8,795 nt of DNA from Alphaproteobacteria bacterium (GTDB taxonomy: Bacteria > Pseudomonadota > Alphaproteobacteria > Acetobacterales > Acetobacteraceae), in assembly GCA_013298245.1 (NCBI GenBank), contig JAAFHD010000130.1, positions 1 through 8,795 on the forward strand, written 5' to 3'. Under the pieces are notes generated by a model. That model was not told the origin of the DNA, did no database searches, and worked only from the letters and a program-made list of their open reading frames with translations. Shown here piece by piece: positions 5,368 through 8,795 of this stretch (the first letter of the stretch is position 1; the number at the start of each line of letters is the position of its first letter). Both the position numbers and the translations under genes were made by a program.

Positions 5368-7639
5368 AGATGAAGTCAGCGGCCGTCACGCCGCTGGTGT
5401 TGAACAGCATGATCTCGTTCGCGCCGGCGCGCAGTGCTGTGTGCCCATCGCCGGTGACGACGCTGAACTGGTTGAAGGCGGTGATGCCGCTGCCGCGCAT
5501 GTCGATGCGGTCGCCCTGGGCGCGGTTGAAATCCGCCACCGCATCGCGCCCCCAGCCCCCGATGTGGAAGGCAAAGCGGTCAGCGCCGCCGAAGCCGTAG
5601 AGCACATCATCGCCCGCGCCGCCGGCCAGCAGGTCCGACAGCGCGGAACCCCACAGCGTGTCGTTGCCGCCGCGCCCGTCCATCTCGCCGCCCAGCGTGG
5701 GGTTGGCGATCAACTGGTCAGCGCCTTCGCTGCCGGCCAGGCGCCGCGCGCTGCCGGACAGATAAGCCAGTTCGATATGCGCGGGCAGCACCCAGTCATC
5801 GGCCGCAACCCAGGCGGTGTCGGTGCCTTCACCCGCGTTTTCCTGCGCGACATCGGAGGTGTTGTTGATGATGAAGTGGTCGTGGCCAGTGCCGCCGCGC
5901 ATGGTGTCAGCACCATCGCCGCCGCGCAGCGTGTCATCGCCACCGCCGCCATCCAGCAAGTCGGCGTGCGGGCCGCCCCACAGAACGTCGGCGCCGGCAC
6001 CGCCCAGCAGCGTGTTGCCGGCCAGCGGGTTGCCGACCAGTTGCTGGCCGGTGTCGCCGCCCGCAAGCTGCGTGGCGCTGCCGGCCAGGCGGCCGATTTC
6101 CACATGCGCGGGCAGCACCCAGCCGAAGGCCGCAACCCAGGCGGTGTCGGTGCCGCCGCCGGGCTGTTCAATGAATTGTTCGGTGCCTGTGGTGATCACG
6201 GCGTGGTCGTCGCCCGCGCCGCCCAGCAGCGTGTCCGCACCGCCGCCGCCGCGCAGCGTGTCCTGGCCTGCGCTGCCCTCCAGACGATCGGCTGCGGCTG
6301 TGCCCCACAGCACGTCATCGCCCGCGCCGCCGATCAAGGTGGCGGCACGCGCAGCGGCCACCAGCTGCACGCCGTCATCGCCGCCGGTCAGTGCATCGGC
6401 ATCGCCGGCCAGGCGGCCGATTTCGATGTGCACGGGCAAGGTCCAGCCGCTGATCAGCACCCAGGCGGTGTCGGTGCCGGCGTCCTCGGCTTCGATCGCG
6501 CGGTCGGCGGCGTCGCGGATCAGATAGTGGTCGTTGCCCGCGCCACCCAGCATCAGGTCGGCGCCGGCTTCGCCATCCAGCGTGTCTGCGTCGGCGCCGC
6601 CTTCCAGCCAGTCATCGCCATCGCCGCCCAGCAGCCAGTCATCGCCGGCCAGACCCAGGATGGTGTCTGCGGCCGCGGTGCCGCGCAGCGTGTCGGCGGC
6701 GGTGGTGCCCATGATGGCGTCGGAGGCGCGGGGCAGTGCGGCTTCGAACACGTCCTGCCGGGCATTGGCATCGCCCGCCACCAGGTCCGGCGCGTCGGAG
6801 GCGAAGGCGATGCGCAGGCCGTCAGCGCTGATCGCGGCATTCACGCTTTCGCCGAGGCCCGGCGCGCCGGAAGCGGTGCGGGACAGCAAGGTCAGCGAAC
6901 CCGTCACCATGTCCTTCAGGAAAATATCGGCGGAGACGGGACGGTCGCCGGCCGCGAATTCCGGCGCATGGCTGGTGAAGGCGATGAAGCGGCCATCGGC
7001 GCTGATCGCGGCGTCCAGACTGTCGCGCAGCCCCTGCACGCCACCCGCCGTGATGGAGACACGTTCGATCGCACCCGTCAGACGGTCATGGCGGAAGACA
7101 TCCAGCGCATTGTTGGTATCGCCCGCCACCAGGTTGCTGGCCGAGGAGGCGAAGGCGACATAGCGCCCATCGCCCGAGATCACCGGCCGCAGCGTGCCCT
7201 GTGTGGCGCCATTCTGCTGCGCGCCATCGGCCGCCGTGATGCGCGCCAGCGCGCCGGTCAGCATATCCTTGATGAAGACATCGTCGCGCCCGTTGCTGTC
7301 ATTGGCCGCCAGGTTGCTGGCCCCGCTGTCGAACACCACGAAGCGCCCATCGGCCGAGACCGAAGGCCGGTTCAGCGCGCCCGCATTGGCCTGCGTGCCA
7401 TCGGCCGTGACGCTGACGAGGCGCATCGTGTTGGCGGCCAGGTCGCGCAGATAGACATCGATTGCGCCGTTCGTATCGCCCAGCACCAGGTCGGTCGCGG
7501 CGGACAGGAAGGCGATGCGCGCGCCATCCGCGCTGACCGCGGCACCGAAGGAGACGTTGTTGCCCGCGCCGCCATTGGTGTTGGCGGAAACCAGCAGCAA
7601 CGCGCCGGTATCCATGTCGCGGCGCGATGTGCCGGCCAT
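5360..7639 (-). CDS. PD40 beta-propeller / RTX calcium-binding protein, 3' part of a broken gene (759 codons)
   Basis: This frame carries most of a secreted propeller-RTX protein. Residues 30-300 hold five PD40-type blades marked by S-A-D-G at 36, 95, 155 (SGDG), 213 and 271, each followed by a 'GDxN...DVF..D' strand. Residues 309-372 hold RTX nonapeptides such as 'LAGDDWLLGGDGDDWLEGG', which bind calcium outside the cell. Residues 388-690 hold three modules of about 108 residues with more RTX repeats. The end, 'FIFS' after a 'GRDAVADFNRAQGDRIDM' segment, matches the C-terminal region of type I secretion substrates. No HlyB/HlyD/TolC genes are nearby. The ATG at 7639 has no ribosome binding site and lies inside a damaged blade, so I do not think it is a natural start: the original start is at 7898 in another frame. 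The function (adhesin, surface or matrix protein) is unknown. Confidence 0.8.
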   Translation of the reverse strand: MAGTSRRDMDTGALLLVSANTNGGAGNNVSFGAAVSADGARIAFLSAATDLVLGDTNGAIDVYLRDLAANTMRLVSVTADGTQANAGALNRPSVSADGRFVVFDSGASNLAANDSNGRDDVFIKDMLTGALARITAADGAQQNGATQGTLRPVISGDGRYVAFASSASNLVAGDTNNALDVFRHDRLTGAIERVSITAGGVQGLRDSLDAAISADGRFIAFTSHAPEFAAGDRPVSADIFLKDMVTGSLTLLSRTASGAPGLGESVNAAISADGLRIAFASDAPDLVAGDANARQDVFEAALPRASDAIMGTTAADTLRGTAAADTILGLAGDDWLLGGDGDDWLEGGADADTLDGEAGADLMLGGAGNDHYLIRDAADRAIEAEDAGTDTAWVLISGWTLPVHIEIGRLAGDADALTGGDDGVQLVAAARAATLIGGAGDDVLWGTAAADRLEGSAGQDTLRGGGGADTLLGGAGDDHAVITTGTEQFIEQPGGGTDTAWVAAFGWVLPAHVEIGRLAGSATQLAGGDTGQQLVGNPLAGNTLLGGAGADVLWGGPHADLLDGGGGDDTLRGGDGADTMRGGTGHDHFIINNTSDVAQENAGEGTDTAWVAADDWVLPAHIELAYLSGSARRLAGSEGADQLIANPTLGGEMDGRGGNDTLWGSALSDLLAGGAGDDVLYGFGGADRFAFHIGGWGRDAVADFNRAQGDRIDMRGSGITAFNQFSVVTGDGHTALRAGANEIMLFNTSGVTAADFIFS
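5570..6478 (-). repeat. Three tandem ~108-residue RTX modules
   Basis: Within the RTX protein, 'GTDTAWV' begins at residues 388, 496 and 605, a period of 108-109 residues (about 325 nt). Each module has 'GTDTAWV', a tryptophan-containing 'W-x-LP-x-HIE' strand, 'LAG' or 'LSG' with A and L, 'G..QL' or 'DQL', and then nonapeptides such as 'GGAGDDVLWG' and 'DTLRGGGGADTLLGG'. At DNA level the string CCAGGCGGTGTCGGTGCC recurs near 6466, 6136 and 5811, showing fairly recent duplication. This is a version of the 'G.DTV...LP..vE.L.LtG' modules common in alphaproteobacterial RTX proteins. The third copy merges into the C-terminal secretion region. Confidence 0.8.
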
Positions 7640-7898
7640 CGGCGCTGATCGCGGCGCCGAAGGATGCGGCGTCGGGCTGCGCGCCGGTGCTGGTCAGGCT
7701 GACGCGTTGCAGGCTGCCGTCCACGCGGTTCTGGCGCCAGATGTCGATGGTGTTGTTGCTGTCGGACAGGAAGCTGTTGGTGGCTTCGGTCTGGAAGACC
7801 AGCCATGTGCCATCGGCCGACAGCGCCGCGAAATCGCTGGCGTTGTTGAACCCCTGGCCCTGCGGCCCCTGGGCACGGCGCGAGAGGGTGATGTCCAT
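7623..7898 (-). pseudogene. 5' part of the same propeller-RTX gene, out of frame with the rest
   Basis: From ATG 7898-7896 the frame encodes 'MDITLSRRAQGPQGQGFNN', one complete PD40 blade with SADG at residue 27 ('DSNNTIDIW'), and the start of a second blade, 'FGAAISADGRHIA' (80-92). After about 7625 the frame stops resembling the family. The matching sequence continues in the next frame as 'SRRDMDTGALLLVS'. In intact blades 1, 3, 4 and 6, exactly 25 residues separate the residue after SADG from the conserved Asp/Asn (D in KDM or RD). Here only 13 nt remain instead of 75, a loss of 62 nt and a frameshift. Translation in this frame would run on through unrelated residues to near 7299. There is no signal peptide, as expected for a type I secretion substrate. 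The ribosome binding site is weak. Confidence 0.75.
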
Positions 7899-7995
7899 TC
7901 TGGAACCCCGGCACGATGCCGTGCATGAATCTGCGCGGCACTACTTATGCGTGCATTAACCGAGTATCACGCTCGGGTGAAGGGGGTTTGGGAAC
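7899..7995. promoter_or_regulatory. Intergenic region upstream of the propeller-RTX gene
   Basis: With the terminator, this is the only gap between the RTX start (7898) and the DUF35 stop (8041), and it is less GC-rich than its surroundings, as a promoter region would be. CGTGCAT occurs twice, at 7920-7926 and 7950-7956, 30 nt apart and therefore on the same helix face. Both lie next to small inverted repeats (GCACG-ATGC-CGTGC at 7911-7924; ATGC-GT-GCAT at 7947-7956). A further 5-bp hairpin, CCGAG/CTCGG, spans 7960-7976. No clear -35/-10 pair was found. Confidence 0.4.
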
Positions 7996-8027
7996 AAAAA
8001 ATGAACCCCCGGCCGCGAAGCCGGGGG
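7996..8027 (-). terminator. Rho-independent terminator of the thiolase-DUF35 operon
   Basis: A perfect 8-bp stem, CCCCCGGC (8006-8013) against GCCGGGGG (8020-8027), encloses a 6-nt loop. On the minus strand the hairpin is followed by TTCATTTTTTG, giving the U-run. It starts 14 nt past the DUF35 stop at 8041, so it ends the leftward operon and insulates it from the RTX gene's promoter region. Confidence 0.88.
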
Positions 8028-8040
8028 CGAGCGCGGGCCT

Positions 8041-8436
8041 TCAGGCCGGCGTGAACATCGGCATCGGCGCGCCGCCATCGGTGGGCTTGAACACCAGCTT
8101 CACGCGCTGGCCACACTTCACCGTGTCCAAGTCGCAATCGACGATGTTGGTCATGATCGTGACCCCTTCATCGAGCGTGACATAGGCCAGGCAATACGGC
8201 TCTTTCCCGCGGGCCACGGACCAGGAATAGATCACGCCCTGGCCCTTGCTTTCCTCCATCTTCACGTTGTTGGACAGCGTGAAGGGGCTGACGCCGCGCG
8301 GGTAGAAGAACGGCTTGCCGGTATCCAGGCAGCGGCCGATCAGCAGCTTGCCTTCGCGCGCCGCGTCGAAGAACGGCTTGTTGGTCGGGTCTTCGTTCGG
8401 TGCCGCGGGGATGCGGTTGAATGCGGGAGTGGGCAT
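8041..8436 (-). CDS. DUF35 OB-fold (Zn-ribbon-like) acyl-CoA-associated protein
   Basis: A 131-residue protein. The ATG at 8436-8434 has GGAGG 7 nt upstream (8444-8448) and overlaps the thiolase stop by one base (TGATG), so the two are coupled. The layout is that of DUF35: an N-terminal helix 'PTNKPFFDAAREGKLLIGRC' (17-36), a ribbon-like 'LDTGKPFFYPRGVSP' (37-51), then an OB-fold barrel with 'GQGVIYSWSVAR' (66-77), 'LAYVTLDEGVTIMTNIVDCD' (83-102) and 'CGQRVKLVF' (108-116). DUF35 proteins pair with thiolases: in archaea they bridge thiolase and HMG-CoA synthase, and in actinobacterial steroid breakdown they partner Ltp2-type aldolases. Most of the zinc-ribbon cysteines are missing (only Cys36 is in place), so zinc binding is unlikely. 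It probably stabilises or channels substrate to the adjacent thiolase. Confidence 0.9.
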   Translation of the reverse strand: MPTPAFNRIPAAPNEDPTNKPFFDAAREGKLLIGRCLDTGKPFFYPRGVSPFTLSNNVKMEESKGQGVIYSWSVARGKEPYCLAYVTLDEGVTIMTNIVDCDLDTVKCGQRVKLVFKPTDGGAPMPMFTPA

Positions 8437-8795
8437 CACACAGCCTCCAGAATAACCGTGCCGCAGCCATGGCGCGTGCAGAGGCTGCCGCCCTTGCCAT
8501 TGGCCAGCACCAGGTCGTGGTTCTTCACCTGCACGGCCGGGTGCGCTTCGCCGCGCGCCTGGCGCACCGCTTCGATCACCTTGGTCATGCCGTCGCGGTT
8601 GGACGGGTGGTTGTTGCACAAGCCCCCGCCATCGGTGTTGAAGGGCAGGCGGCCCACGACCGAGATCAGGTTGCCGTCGGCGACGAACTTGCCGCCCTGG
8701 CCCTTCTCGCAGAAGCCGAGATCTTCGAGCTGCACGATCACCGAGATGGTGAAGCTGTCGTAGATCGACGCGTATTTGATGTCCGACGGCGTGCA
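8436..8795 (-). CDS. Thiolase, SCPx / lipid-transfer type, 3' part
   Basis: The frame is open to the window edge (119 codons plus TGA), so only the C-terminal part is visible. The first residues, 'CTPSDIKYASIYDSFTISVI', followed by 'VQLEDLGFCEKGQGG', match the 'tpaDid...lyDsFt...lLEdlGf' region of SCPx-like thiolases. 'PFNTDGGGLCNNHPSNRDG' carries the thiolase catalytic His in NHP. 'GSLCTRHGCGTVILE' is the C-terminal loop, with a Cys aligned to the acid/base cysteine of classical thiolases. Such enzymes cleave or form beta-ketoacyl-CoA; some relatives act as retro-aldolases on side-chain CoA esters. The pairing with DUF35 (TGATG overlap) favours this latter branch or a branched or steroid-like acyl-CoA substrate, but the N-terminal half would be needed to decide. 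Confidence 0.88.
   Translation of the reverse strand, partial: CTPSDIKYASIYDSFTISVIVQLEDLGFCEKGQGGKFVADGNLISVVGRLPFNTDGGGLCNNHPSNRDGMTKVIEAVRQARGEAHPAVQVKNHDLVLANGKGGSLCTRHGCGTVILEAV

Noticed and set aside
5570..6478. CRISPR-like or satellite array suggested by regular DNA repeats
   Set aside because: The ~325-nt period follows protein modules in the RTX frame, and the intervening sequence is coding and related between copies, so it is a coding repeat.
7299..7622. Continuation of the frame starting at 7898 down to 7299 as real protein
   Set aside because: After about 7625 this frame loses all PD40 resemblance and becomes Arg/Gly-rich, while the blade sequence carries on in the neighbouring frame; it is a frameshift run-on.
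5441..7648. A 735-codon open frame on the plus strand opposite the RTX gene
   Set aside because: Its protein is low-complexity Ala/Gly/Gln/Val repeats that mirror the codon pattern of the RTX repeats on the other strand. No family resemblance; it is an antisense shadow of high-GC sequence.

Overview
The window is about 70% GC, tightly packed, and rich in solute receptors and CoA-thioester enzymes. Three sequences of the Bug/TctC family, a CaiB/BaiF CoA-transferase, an HMG-CoA-lyase-like enzyme and an alphaproteobacterial-style RTX protein suggest a heterotrophic alphaproteobacterium, most likely Acetobacteraceae (Roseomonas-like). Betaproteobacteria such as Bordetella or Comamonadaceae are also rich in Bug proteins, so the taxon is inference.

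Layout. 1-597 (+) is the 3' end of a branched-chain-amino-acid-type ABC transporter substrate-binding protein. It converges on, and overlaps by 14 nt, a Bug receptor gene at 584-1552 (-). A 166-nt divergent intergenic region with a 27-nt tandem duplication follows. Next comes a (+) operon with ATGA overlaps: Bug receptor (1719-2678), HMG-CoA-lyase-like metallolyase (2675-3631), family III CoA-transferase (3628-4722), the C-terminal remnant of a third Bug gene (about 4724-4843), and a gamma-carbonic-anhydrase-like protein (4843-5367). Converging on it by an 8-nt overlap is a long (-) gene, 5360-7898, for a PD40 beta-propeller fused to RTX calcium-binding repeats. This gene is broken by a deletion I estimate at 62 nt inside propeller blade 2. 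A short intergenic region holds a clear intrinsic terminator (7996-8027) for the last (-) operon: a DUF35 OB-fold protein (8041-8436) and the 3' end of an SCPx-type thiolase (8436 to beyond 8795).

How the genes may work together. The central operon reads as a small catabolic cassette: a periplasmic receptor binds a carboxylate, the CoA-transferase activates it, and the lyase cleaves the CoA thioester. No TctA/TctB membrane subunits are present, so transport would need a permease encoded elsewhere. The lyase has two substitutions at canonical HMG-CoA lyase positions (Asp to Glu at 17, Glu to Gln at 47), so the substrate may not be HMG-CoA.

The most notable structural observations are two decaying genes: the Bug remnant fused to the end of the CoA-transferase gene, and the frameshifted seven-bladed propeller-RTX gene. 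I did not find a clearly new defence, mobile or RNA-based system in this window.
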